Below, piece by piece: positions 6,870 through 17,100 of a stretch of 24,017 nt of DNA. The notes under the pieces are model-generated. The model was not told where the DNA came from. It saw only the letters and a list, made by a program, of their open reading frames with translations, and did not search any database. The stretch is from Candidatus Gastranaerophilales bacterium (GTDB lineage: Bacteria; Cyanobacteriota; Vampirovibrionia; Gastranaerophilales; Gastranaerophilaceae). The stretch covers positions 1 to 24,017 of the forward strand of contig CALUTA010000007.1 of the NCBI GenBank assembly GCA_944323585.1, in the 5' to 3' direction. The position numbers and the translations under genes were made by a program. How positions within the stretch are numbered: the stretch's first letter is position 1; each line of letters starts with the position of its first letter.

Positions 6870-7109
6870 TTAGTTTTCACTGCTCAGAAAATCAGATAGC
6901 AATTTTCTTCTGTATTTATATTTTTTTCTCAGAAGAAATTTAACATAAAATATTTTCATAAGTCTTTGAGGATAAGTATTTTCAAAAACTTTAAGTTTAT
7001 AGTTTTTGCCGTATTTTCTCTTAATTATTGAATAAAACTCCGGCAAAAACGGGGTTTTGAGTACATAGTACTGTTTTTTCAATTCATCCTGAATAATTAT
7101 AAAATGCAT
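6870..7109 (-). CDS. Small basic orphan protein, 79 residues
   Basis: I do not recognise this protein. It is rich in Lys, Arg, Tyr and Phe, with no signal peptide or membrane segment; the C-terminal half (YVKFLLRKKYKYRRKLL) is strongly basic and may form a helix. Support for it being real: a good promoter (7116-7143) whose predicted start site is the ATG itself, location just after the pckA terminator, and a stop codon that ends one base from the convergent membrane gene. There is no ribosome binding site, matching the leaderless layout of alkD. It could bind nucleic acid or membranes, but this is only a charge-based guess. Confidence 0.5.
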   Translation of the reverse strand: MHFIIIQDELKKQYYVLKTPFLPEFYSIIKRKYGKNYKLKVFENTYPQRLMKIFYVKFLLRKKYKYRRKLLSDFLSSEN

Positions 7110-7115
7110 GACAAC

Positions 7116-7143
7116 AGTATATATTTATTTTGAAAAATGTCAT
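7116..7143 (-). promoter_or_regulatory. Promoter of the 79-residue orphan, leaderless layout
   Basis: On the minus strand ATGACA (7138-7143, five of six consensus) and TATACT (7116-7121) are 16 bases apart, and TATACT is followed by six bases and then the ATG. The predicted transcript starts at or next to the start codon. Confidence 0.6.
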
Positions 7144-7145
7144 GT

Positions 7146-7173
7146 AAAAACGCAGGCTTTATAAAAGCCTGCG
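7146..7173 (-). terminator. Terminator downstream of pckA
   Basis: A 10-bp perfect stem (7164-7173 with 7151-7160, three-base loop) is followed on the minus strand by five T residues (7150 to 7146). A weaker TCCGGA/TCCGGA hairpin lies at 7188-7202, between it and the pckA stop codon. Confidence 0.85.
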
Positions 7174-7206
7174 CCTCCTTAGTATAATCCGGAAAGTCCG
7201 GAAAAA

Positions 7207-8811
7207 TTATATAAGCTGTTGTGTTTTAGGTTTCGGGCCTGCTGAAACAATTTCTGACGGCATGTTCGGATATTTAGCCGCAAAGTTATCCGCAAACATC
7301 TGAGCAAGTTTGTTAGCCTGTTCATCATATGCGTTTTTGTCTGCCCACATTCCTCTTGCATCAAGCTGTTCATCAGGAACATTCGGACAGCTTGTCGGAT
7401 AGTCAACATTGAATACATCATGGTGTTTGAATTCAACATTGTCAAAGTATCCGTTAAGAGCAGCTGTAACCATTGCACGTGTGTATGAAAGTTTCATACG
7501 TTTTGCGCCTGAAGCGGCACTTCCGCCTGCCCAGCCGGTGTTTACAAGATATACTTTTGTTCCGTATTTTTCTAATTTTTCACCGAGCATTTTAGCGTAA
7601 ACCGAGGCATCCATCGGCATGAACGGTTCGCCGAAAAGAGTTGAGAATGTCGGCTGCGGTTCGGTTACTCCTCTTTCCGTTCCTGCAAGTTTTGATGTGA
7701 AACCGGTTACAAAGTGGTACATAGCAGCGTTTTTGTCCAATCTTGAAATCGGAGGCAATACGCCGAAAGCATCAGCTGTTAAGAAAATAACAACCTTCGG
7801 TATGCCGCCTTTTGAAGGAATTTCCGCATTATCAATGTAGTTAATCGGATATCCTACACGGGTGTTTTCGGTAAGACTTCCGTCATCAAAGTCAAATTCT
7901 CTTGTCTCAGGATTCATAACAACGTTTTCAACAAGAGAACCGAACTTGATAGCATTGTAAATTTCAGGTTCATGTTCAGCTGAAAGGTGAATACATTTAG
8001 CATAGCAGCCGCCTTCAAAGTTGAATATACCGTCAGGCGACCAGCCGTGTTCGTCATCACCAATAAGTTTTCTGTTCGGATCAGCGGAAAGCGTAGTCTT
8101 GCCGGTTCCTGAAAGTCCGAAAAATACGGCAGTTTCACCGGTTTGAGGATCCATGTTTGCGCTGCAGTGCATTGGAAGAACATTTTTCTTCGTCATGATG
8201 TAGTTCATTGTGGCAAATACGGATTTTTTAATTTCACCTGCGTATTGAGAGCCGCAAATAATAATTTCGTGAGCTTCATAGTCAATTGCAATACATGCTT
8301 CAGAATTTACACCGTCAACTTCCGGATCACACTTAAAGCCCGGAGCACAAAGAATTGTGTAATCAGGTGCCCCGTATGAAGCAAGTTCTTCCGCTGTCGG
8401 TCTGATTAAAAGCTGGTGAATAAAGAGATTCTGGCTTGCAAGTTCGTTGATTACTCTGAATTTTTGAGTATAAGTTTTGTCAGCACCAGCGTATCCGTCA
8501 AAAATGAATATTTCGCGGTTTTGAAGGTAGGCTGCAATTTTACCTTTGATTGCATTAAATTTTTCTCTGCTGATAGGACGGTTTACTTTACCCCATGCGA
8601 TTTCATTGTGAATGCCGTCAGTATCAACAATAAATTTGTCTTTAGGTGATCTTCCCGTGTATTTTCCTGTTGTTACAACAAGAGCACCCGTATTGCTTAA
8701 AGAACCTTCTCCTCTGCGAAGTGCTGCTTCTGTCAGCTGTGCAGGAGTAAGATTTCTGTAAACTGCTTTCGGACCAATGATGCCGAATTTTTCGATTCCA
8801 TATGTTTCCAT
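7207..8811 (-). CDS. pckA: Phosphoenolpyruvate carboxykinase (ATP)
   Basis: This cytoplasmic enzyme converts oxaloacetate and ATP to PEP, CO2 and ADP. It is gluconeogenic, and in fermenting gut bacteria it often runs towards oxaloacetate to fix CO2 and make ATP. The length of 534 residues is close to the 540 of E. coli PckA. Key motifs are intact: RSPKDKF (54-60) for substrate binding, the P-loop GLSGTGKT (232-239), the metal-binding kinase-2 signature LIGDDEHGW (249-257) and EGGCYAK (266-272). An ideal AAGGAGG lies nine bases before the ATG. It is 76 bases downstream of tpsB on the same strand; I see no terminator between them and no convincing promoter, so read-through from tpsB is possible although the functions are unrelated. 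A strong terminator follows. Confidence 0.97.
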   Translation of the reverse strand: METYGIEKFGIIGPKAVYRNLTPAQLTEAALRRGEGSLSNTGALVVTTGKYTGRSPKDKFIVDTDGIHNEIAWGKVNRPISREKFNAIKGKIAAYLQNREIFIFDGYAGADKTYTQKFRVINELASQNLFIHQLLIRPTAEELASYGAPDYTILCAPGFKCDPEVDGVNSEACIAIDYEAHEIIICGSQYAGEIKKSVFATMNYIMTKKNVLPMHCSANMDPQTGETAVFFGLSGTGKTTLSADPNRKLIGDDEHGWSPDGIFNFEGGCYAKCIHLSAEHEPEIYNAIKFGSLVENVVMNPETREFDFDDGSLTENTRVGYPINYIDNAEIPSKGGIPKVVIFLTADAFGVLPPISRLDKNAAMYHFVTGFTSKLAGTERGVTEPQPTFSTLFGEPFMPMDASVYAKMLGEKLEKYGTKVYLVNTGWAGGSAASGAKRMKLSYTRAMVTAALNGYFDNVEFKHHDVFNVDYPTSCPNVPDEQLDARGMWADKNAYDEQANKLAQMFADNFAAKYPNMPSEIVSAGPKPKTQQLI

Positions 8812-8887
8812 ATTTTATATCCTCCTTAACATTTTATAACTTAGCATAAAATTGGATATTTTAAAAGCGTTTTCCAAATGTTGAAAT

Positions 8888-10951
8888 TTACAAATTATCT
8901 TTTTTAACAGTTTTTCTGTGTTTCAATATTCGGTCGAAATCCGGAGAAAGCGAAATCTCAAAGCTGAATCTCGGGCTTCTGTAGTAAGTTTCATGAGAAT
9001 TTCGCATTAGCGGCATACCCCAGTACAATCTTGCAGTTGCATCTCCCGGAAGATTTATTCTAAGTCCTAAGCCTGCACTTATCATGTAATCATTATGATT
9101 ATAATTTGCAGCACCTGGGCCTTCGCCTTTATACGGGAAAATTCCGGCGTGGTCTACAAATGCAACCCCCTTAACATATCTTCCCAAAAACGGTACAACT
9201 TTCCCGCCTTCTTTTTTCTTTATGGTAATTTGCTGCGGGGCAATCGGGAACAGTAATTCTCCGCTTATAATATAACCGGAACGACCGATTAACAGACCTT
9301 CCGAGTAGCCTCTGACGGTTGCAAGACCGCCTGCCTGAAACTGATCAATATAAGGAATGTTATCCTGCGGTGAAAATTGGTACATTCCTCGGAATTGTCC
9401 GACAATTCCATGCCCGAAATCGTGCAGTCTTATTAAGCTTCCGGTGTATTTAAAATATCTTGAAGAACTGTCAAATATAGGAAATGCATGATATACCCCC
9501 TGATTTACATACCATATACCTCTTTTCGTATCCCATCTGGCATTTAAAGCAAGTTCCGCACTTGTAATTTTGTCGGTATTTATATCATATCCGCCGAAGG
9601 ATGTTGTTGCCTGTTTGTAGTTTATTGCGGCATACCCGTTTAATTCAAATGTGGGCTTTCTGATAAGAGGGTGTGTGTAGTATAAAGAATAGTTGTAAGA
9701 TTTACTGTCAATATCAAATATTCTGTACGGACCTTTTCCTATATGAGCAAAACTTGAGGAATAAAGAAATCCGACACGTCCGTCATATTTGTTTACCGGA
9801 ATATTGTAGTCGGCAAATGGTGTGACTGAATATCTGCTTACGTAAGACCCCAGAGTGAGCCTGTCACGTTGTTTAAATAAGCTGTCAGCCTGAAGAATAA
9901 GACCTCCTCTGAGTTCCCCGATAGTTCTTCTGCCGGCATTATCCATAAGAGCCGTTACGTGAAACGGGAATTTTTCTTCTGCCTTAAGTGTAATGTCAGT
10001 TGCGCCAAGAGTTTGGCTTTTATTAAGATCTGCTTTTAATTTAATTCCGTTGTTGTATTTGTTGAATTTCAGAATATCCTGTTCAAGCTCAATAACCTGA
10101 AATAAGTCGCCTTCTTTTGCCGAAACCCTTTTTGTAATATAAGAATCGCTTGTGTACTTGTTATTTTCAACTGAAATTTTTCCGACATAACCTTCGACCA
10201 GATTTATTCTGATAATCCCGTCGGTAATTGTTTGGGGCGGCAAAAATGCCCGGGCCGTAACATAACCTTTCGTTGCATAAGCATAGTTAAAATCGGTAAC
10301 AAGATTTTGAAGATCTTCAAAAGTTACGAATCTGCCGATAACTGAATCTGTCAGTGCTTGAATTTCCGTATCAGTAAGGATGCTTGAATTTGTAACTGCA
10401 ACAGCTTTTACAAATACCATTCCTTCAACCTGTTGTGACTTTTGGGCTTGACCTTCCAGTGTTGGAGTTTCGTCAGAGTCTTCTATAATTTTTTTTTTAT
10501 CATCCGAAACTCCGTCCGCATCCGGAGCAGCATCTGATGGTTCCGTTTCAGTTACTTCTGATTTTTTAGATTTTCTGTTGAAGAAAAATCTTTTCTTTTT
10601 CTTTTTTTGCGCATCCTGAAGCTGTTTTTGGTGTTCTTTTATTTTTTTTGAAGTTTCGGCATCATAAATTTTTTCGCCGGAACCTGTTTCATCCTTTATA
10701 ATTTCTTCGGAATTTTCGCTGCCGTCTTTTCTGTCCTGATAATTTTGAAAATCTTCTGCCTGTTCTTTCAGACGTTCTTTTTCTTTAAGCATCATCATGT
10801 CATGTGTATTAATAATGCCGCCGTAATTGATATTTGTCGGAATATCGGCAGGACTCAATCCTCCGAGAGGATCAGCATAAGCAAGATTCCCTGCAGAAAC
10901 CAGTAATGTTACTATTAATAAAGAAAGCCAGCAGTTTTTTCTATTTCCCAT
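8888..10951 (-). CDS. TpsB outer-membrane transporter (ShlB/FhaC family) of a two-partner secretion system
   Basis: TpsB proteins move their exoprotein partner across the outer membrane through a 16-strand barrel. The protein has 687 residues. Residues 1-26 are a signal peptide (cleavage after AYA). Residues about 52-175 are a very charged linker with a basic knot (KKKKKRFFFNRKSKK, 116-130) and an acidic, Pro/Asp-rich part. Two POTRA domains follow at about 175-253 (...GIIRINLVEGYVGKI) and 255-326. The barrel runs from about 328 to 672 with the Omp85 motifs VRGY (546-549) and FVDHAG (598-603). A basic tail of about 15 residues follows the last strand (RFSFEISLSPDF). The ribosome binding site is weak (AAGAG). 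An A10 run encodes the lysines at 152-154. The exoprotein gene is divergent, 180 bases away. FhaC is the closest well-known model. Confidence 0.93.
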   Translation of the reverse strand: MGNRKNCWLSLLIVTLLVSAGNLAYADPLGGLSPADIPTNINYGGIINTHDMMMLKEKERLKEQAEDFQNYQDRKDGSENSEEIIKDETGSGEKIYDAETSKKIKEHQKQLQDAQKKKKKRFFFNRKSKKSEVTETEPSDAAPDADGVSDDKKKIIEDSDETPTLEGQAQKSQQVEGMVFVKAVAVTNSSILTDTEIQALTDSVIGRFVTFEDLQNLVTDFNYAYATKGYVTARAFLPPQTITDGIIRINLVEGYVGKISVENNKYTSDSYITKRVSAKEGDLFQVIELEQDILKFNKYNNGIKLKADLNKSQTLGATDITLKAEEKFPFHVTALMDNAGRRTIGELRGGLILQADSLFKQRDRLTLGSYVSRYSVTPFADYNIPVNKYDGRVGFLYSSSFAHIGKGPYRIFDIDSKSYNYSLYYTHPLIRKPTFELNGYAAINYKQATTSFGGYDINTDKITSAELALNARWDTKRGIWYVNQGVYHAFPIFDSSSRYFKYTGSLIRLHDFGHGIVGQFRGMYQFSPQDNIPYIDQFQAGGLATVRGYSEGLLIGRSGYIISGELLFPIAPQQITIKKKEGGKVVPFLGRYVKGVAFVDHAGIFPYKGEGPGAANYNHNDYMISAGLGLRINLPGDATARLYWGMPLMRNSHETYYRSPRFSFEISLSPDFDRILKHRKTVKKDNL

Positions 10952-11099
10952 CCAAAATTTACTCTTTTTTTAAATCGCAAGTTTCTATTAATTCTAACCT
11001 AAACATATATATCAGGTATATAAATGTAACAAAAGTGTAAAGATACTTAAATATTCTTTATATTATACTGAAATAGCGTTATTGTTAGTTTAAACTCAA

Positions 11100-11105
11100 T
11101 ATAAT
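11100..11105 (+). promoter_or_regulatory. Candidate -10 box in the tpsB-exoprotein divergent region
   Basis: The 180-base gap 10952-11131 is very AT-rich and must hold both promoters. A perfect TATAAT at 11100-11105 would start the exoprotein mRNA about 20 bases before its ATG. No good -35 is at the right distance. A 10-base palindrome AGTTTAAACT (11087-11096) lies just upstream and could be an operator. I could not place the tpsB promoter with confidence. Confidence 0.35.
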
Positions 11106-11131
11106 TCAATACTGTAAACTGGGGAATATAT

Positions 11132-14100
11132 ATGAGTTTTGCAAAATCTAAAAAATTAACGGCAGCGACATTAACAGGTTTGTTCATCTTGCAGCAGGCA
11201 TTGATAGTTCCTGTAATGGCATCAGAGATTACCAGCATAACCGGCGGGTCAAACATAGGGCAGACCGAGATTAATAACGGGCAAAACACGCAGTTTGATA
11301 TCCGTCCTGATTTTAACGGCGGAAATGGTTTTGGATTTAAAGAATACAGTAACTTTAATCTTTCCCAGGGGGATATTGCAAATCTTATCATGGAAGGCGG
11401 AATTGATAAATTTGTAAACCTTGTCGGCCCCCAGATTGTTATTGATGGTGTTTTAAACAGTATTTTGAACGGAAATATCGGCGGGCATGTAATTTTTGTA
11501 TCACCGAACGGTATGGTAGTCGGTGCATCCGGTGTTTTGAACGTTGGATCTTTAACAGCAATAGCCCCGACAACACAGGCTTACAATACATATATAGCAA
11601 ATTCGGCAATTTCAGGAGTTTTGCCTGAGGGCTACACGCATGAAAATAATCTGGCTGTCCTGAAAGCGTCAGATATGGGTGCAGATATTGTAATCAAGGG
11701 TAAAATCATTGCACGTGACAATGTTGAATTAATCGGAAAACAGGTAAATATCGGCAACACTTCAGATAATAAAGCCGGAATAATTGCCGGTGCGGATAAT
11801 AATGCGGTAACAGTTGCAGGTCAGCCTGTAAACCAGAAACTTGCAACAACAGAAGCGGCGGGCAAACTTTTTGATGCGCTTGTAAACAATAATGTTCAAA
11901 ACGGTGCAGGCTTTGGCAAGGATGCAAACGGTAACATTACAATTACTGCGCAGTCAGTAAAAACAGCAGTTGTATCCGGTATAATTGATAAAATTACACT
12001 TGCAGGGCAGGAATGGGCTTTAGATCAGTTGATTGATATAAACGGAAAAGTTTTGCCGGAGGAACAGTGGCCGGCGGGTTTGAAAGAATTAGGAGTTACT
12101 CCGGATAATATTTTGACAGCCTATCAGACAATGCTAAGGGATTCTGTACCATCGGATGCTACAAACGTCAATGCGCATGAAGAAACAAACTATGCAAATG
12201 TTAATATCCAAAATGCGGTTTTAGCAGCAAACGATATTGATGCAAGTGCAGTCAGCAGAGTTGATTATGTTGCGCAAAAAGGCAACAGCACTCTGTTTAA
12301 CGGCATGCCCGGATCAAATCTTGTGGATATGATTATGGCAGAGATTTACGGAAGTTATGAAGGCGCAAGGGCAAAAGCTTCTGTGACAATTGACAGCGGT
12401 GCTGAATTGAAGGCCAAAAACGATATTAATTTAAGTTCTCTTGCAATCGCAAACACCAGCATGAAATTGTCGTCTTTCTTTAATCCTAAGATAGACTCTA
12501 ATGCGGAGTACTATTACGCAATGGGGTCAAAAACAGTTTCGGAAGTTAACGTGAATAACGGGGCTGTCCTGTCTGCAGTTAATGATGTCGTGCTTCATGC
12601 ACAGTCGCAGAATTCACACAATATAAAGATTAAAAACCCGACATCTTCAATCGGCAGTACAGTTGCTGGAAAAACCCATGTGCCGAATATTCAAATTTCA
12701 TTCTTGCGGACAGATATGGAATCTGATACAACAGCAGCGATTAACAGCGGAGCAAAAATTGAGGCAAAAAATGTCGAAGTTGATGCCGTTAACGTTTCAC
12801 ATGACAGCACAAATGTTCAATCTGTGGCAACAGTCAGCGAAAACAGCGGAACAGCTATTGCAATAACACTTAAAGATGCAAATATAAATACAACTGCAAA
12901 AATAGATTCAGAAATAGATACCAATGGAGCAGGTAATGTTTCGGTCAATGCACAGAACCTGCACATGTCTACTACTACATCAAAAGCAGACGTCGAAGAA
13001 GGAATATTTTATAAGAACAATATTTCATTCGGCGGAAATACACAGGGTGCATCAAATGCGATTACGAATTTAATATCCTCCAAAATTGGCAGTCTTGTTG
13101 ATGTCGGTTCATTAACAGATCTGCAGGGCTTGCCGAATTTGAGTACGGCGCTTGTTGTGAATGATTCAACAATTAATACGACTGCACAAATCGGTAAAAA
13201 TGCAAATATTCATGCAGATACGGTTTCAGTCAATGCAAATGCAATTGATTTGACTGTAAATACCGCTTCATCTCATGTTTCTCATGGCACAGCAAGCGGA
13301 AGCTATCCGTCAGGCGGTTCCGGGGCATCTGAGTATATCCCAAATCCCGGAGTTGCAGTAATAGTAAATAATCAGGAAAATAATACAACTGCTGAAATAG
13401 AAGACGGTACATCCGGCAATTTTGCTAATGTTACGGCAAATGACACTCTTTCCGTGAACGCAACAACAGAAATGCCAAGAAACGGTGCAACTTTTGAGTT
13501 TATTATAAATTTACTTCAGACCGGAAGCGATATTGCAAATCTTCCTGATGATATTCAGGGGAATTTAAACGCTCAATTCGGCGAAGACTGGGATATAAGA
13601 CTTCTTATGCAGGGAATTACAAATCCGGCAGGTGAAGTCAGTTATGATATAAGTAATGTTCTTTTCGGATTTAAAAATACTGGACTTACGTCAAATTTGG
13701 GTCTGCAGGGCTTTTTTAACAACTGGGCTGAAACCAAATCAACCGTAGCAAACGGTATGGGAGTTGCCGCTTCTGTCATAGATTCTTCTGTCACAAACAA
13801 TACAACTGCCCGTATCGGCGACTATTCGCAGGTAACCGGCGGAGATGTTATTGTGAATGCCGCTAATAAGGTTGTCCAATATAATGCAGCCGGTGACGTT
13901 GCCAAATTATGGGGCATAACAGAAGGTGTCAAAGCAGGTAACGGAATCGGCGGAACCGTTGTTGTCGAAAATGTTGAAAGCAACGCAAAAGCTCAAGTGG
14001 GTGATAATGTTGTAATATCGAATGCCGACGATGTTGAAATTTCTGCAGCAAACCAGCAGGACTTTTTGACAGCTGTTGTAACTGGCAGTCAGGCTACCTC

Positions 14101-17100
14101 GGCAAGCGGAGTAGCGGTTTCAGGCAGTGTCACAGTTCAGGATGTTTCAGGAACTACGGAGGCATCTTTAGGCAAATCAAGAATTGAAAAAGCGAAAAAT
14201 GTAAAACTTAATGCCGGCAAGGCAAACATTAATCTTGTAGAAACCGCTGAGGATCAATTATTTGGGGATGATGTATTTGAACAGCTTCCTCAGGATGACG
14301 ACAGGTTTGAAGTCGGACTGGATCTTGATTTAAACTCCCCGACAATAAGCAATTTCGGCGGAGTTGACAGTGATACAGGTCTTTTGTCATTAAAAGAGTC
14401 AAGTGCAATAAAAGACGGAATATCAAATATTTTAATTGCGGGTGCTATTGCTCAGCAGTCCGTTGAATCTGGCAGCGGTTCGTCCGGCGGGTCTTCTTCC
14501 GGTGTCGCAGCAGGTGCATCTGTTAATGTGAGTGAATTTCACCGTGATGTGAACGCATATATTGCAGATGGTGCGTATGTAAAAGTAGATAATGCTCTTG
14601 ATGTTGTGGCTGATTCATATACACAATCCCTTAATATTGCGATAGCTGGTGCTTTTGCAGGCGGTGTTAATACAAATGAACCGGGATTTATCGATAGCCA
14701 GAAAGCTAAATTAAAAGACAAATTGTCTTCTCTTAAAGGTTTGTTTGACAAAGCAGATAACAAACTTGCCTCTACAAGTACATCAGGAACAGCTTCATCA
14801 AGTCTGGATGATAATGGCAATCCTAAAATAACCGTTGATGGTGTGGAATATGTAACTAATTCCGATGGCGAATATTACGACCCTAAAACCCAAAATAAAT
14901 ATTTAGATTCCAACGGAAACCCGGTAAAATATCAGGGATCAACAGGTTCACAAGCAGCATCTCTTGATAATACAACAAGTCATTCAAAAAATATGTCAGC
15001 GGCGGCAGCGGGTTCTGTGAATGCGCAGATTAACAATTCTGCCGTAAAGGCTGAAATCGGAAATGCAACAATTATTTCCGGAAATGAAGTTAATGTTGAG
15101 GCAAACCAGTCAACTAAGGCGCTTAATGTAGGCGGCGGAGTTGCAAAAGCTGCAACAGTCGGAGGCGGTGCCGCCGTCAACTTTATCGAAAATACAAATG
15201 AAACAACGGCTGTTGTAAACGGTGCTGATATTACATTCAGCGGGGGGGCTTCAAATCAATTAAACGTAAAAGCCGAAGAAAATAATGACAATGTTCAGGT
15301 TGCAATTGGTGTTGGTGTAACAAAAGCTGGCTCAGGTGATACAACAACACAGGTTTCAGCGGGCGGGTCTTTTAATACGGATATTTTAGAAAACAAAGTT
15401 AAAGCAGAGTTAAACGGAGTTGATGTTAAACATCAGACAGGTGCAGATAATATTGCTGTCAATGTTGATGCGGAAAATCATTCAACTTCATATAAAGGTG
15501 CAGGCGGTCTTGCAGTAAACGTAGGCCAGAGCGGAAATACTTCCGTCGGAGCCGGCATGGGCGGCAACCTTAATCTTATTACAAAAGAAACTTCAGCCTC
15601 AATTACAGGCGGATCAAATATTCAAAATGCACAATCTGTTGATGTAACCGCAAACAAAGATGCTTCCGAAAAAACAGAAGAACTTATTTCCGTCGGAGTC
15701 GGCGGAACTGTTGTTGCAGGTGCGCAAAGCGGTTATACCTTCTCAGGAGCCATGGCAACAGATGTTATTAATAACACAATTACCGCAGAAATTAGCAATT
15801 CTACGGTTTCTTCTGCAGGGGACGTAAATGTTCTTGCAAATAACAATGTTTCAAACGGAAATATAGCGGGAGCTTTAGGGTTTTCAACAGCGGCAACCGG
15901 TGTAGGTGTTGGTGTAGGTGCAATTGTCAGTGTAATTAATAACACAGTCAGCGCTTCTGTTAATAACAATTCTACAATTACAGCAGATAATGTCACCGTA
16001 AAAGCCAAAAATAATGAGGATTTAGAATTCCTTGCCGTTAATATGGGAATTCAGACAGGAAACGGTATTCCTATCAGCGCCAACGGAATTGTAAATGTAA
16101 TTCAAAACGAAATTGAAGCGTCAATTGCAGATTCTTCTGTTACAAACAGCGGAAATTTAAGTGTAATTTCTGATTATGACAATTCAATAAAAGGAATAAC
16201 CGCAGCAGGAGCTATTGCGTTGGGAAGCGGATTTGCTGTCGGGGCAAATGTTCTTTCAAATACACTTTTAAGCAGTAATACAGCCTCAATTACAAGTTCA
16301 AAAGCAGTTTCGGACGGAAGTTTGACAGTAGAAGCATCAACTGATGAAATTATTGATAATATTCCGGCCGCCCTTGCTATAACCTTAAACGGCCCTGCGG
16401 CTGCCGCGGCAAATGTCGGGGTTAATGTTGTTCAAAACTCGACAACCGCAAAAATTGACGGAACTTCAGGAAATAAATCAAATATAACAGCCAATAGTAT
16501 AAATGTTTTAGCCGAAGATAACACCCAATCCAGAAGCCGAGGCGGAACCATTGCTGCTTCCGGCGGAACTGCAGCCGTTGGCGGAACAATTCTTGCGGAT
16601 GTTTACCTGAAAGATGTTGACGCTCATATTGATAATGCTGTAATTTCTGATAACGGAAGCCTTAATGTCAGCGCATCTGCCAAAAATATTTTCGGAAAAG
16701 AAAATGCCGGTTCTGTTACAGCAGCGGGGCTTGTTGATAAAATTGAAGGCGATTACGATATTAAGAACGATACGAATTATCAGGATTGGGATATGGCATA
16801 TAATATTTCCGGAGCAGCAACCGGAAGCGGTGCCGGATCTATTATTTCCAAAAATGTTATAAATAATGTCGAATCTTATATAGGTTCAGGTGTTGAAATT
16901 CAGGAAGCAGGAGATATTACGGTTAATGCTTCTAATAAAACAGAAGCCGATATTATTTCCGGAACTATTGCTGCAGCCGGTACAGGTGCAGCCGGAGCAT
17001 CAATATTTTCAAATGTAAATGTAAGCAACGTTACCGCATCAATTAATGAAGGTGCCAAAATCGGAACTGTATCAGATGTCGGAAGTGTAAGTGTGGATGC

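Noticed and set aside
8812..8887. Promoter for pckA between tpsB and pckA
   Set aside because: Only weak matches (such as TATAAA without a -35) were found, so no promoter is annotated although one may exist.
11047..11391. 114-residue minus-strand ORF over the adhesin start
   Set aside because: It overlaps the adhesin signal peptide and TPS domain and has no protein-like motifs.
12663..12866. 67-residue plus-strand ORF inside the adhesin
   Set aside because: It is in another frame of the continuously open adhesin gene and lacks a ribosome binding site; 16665-16862 is the same case.
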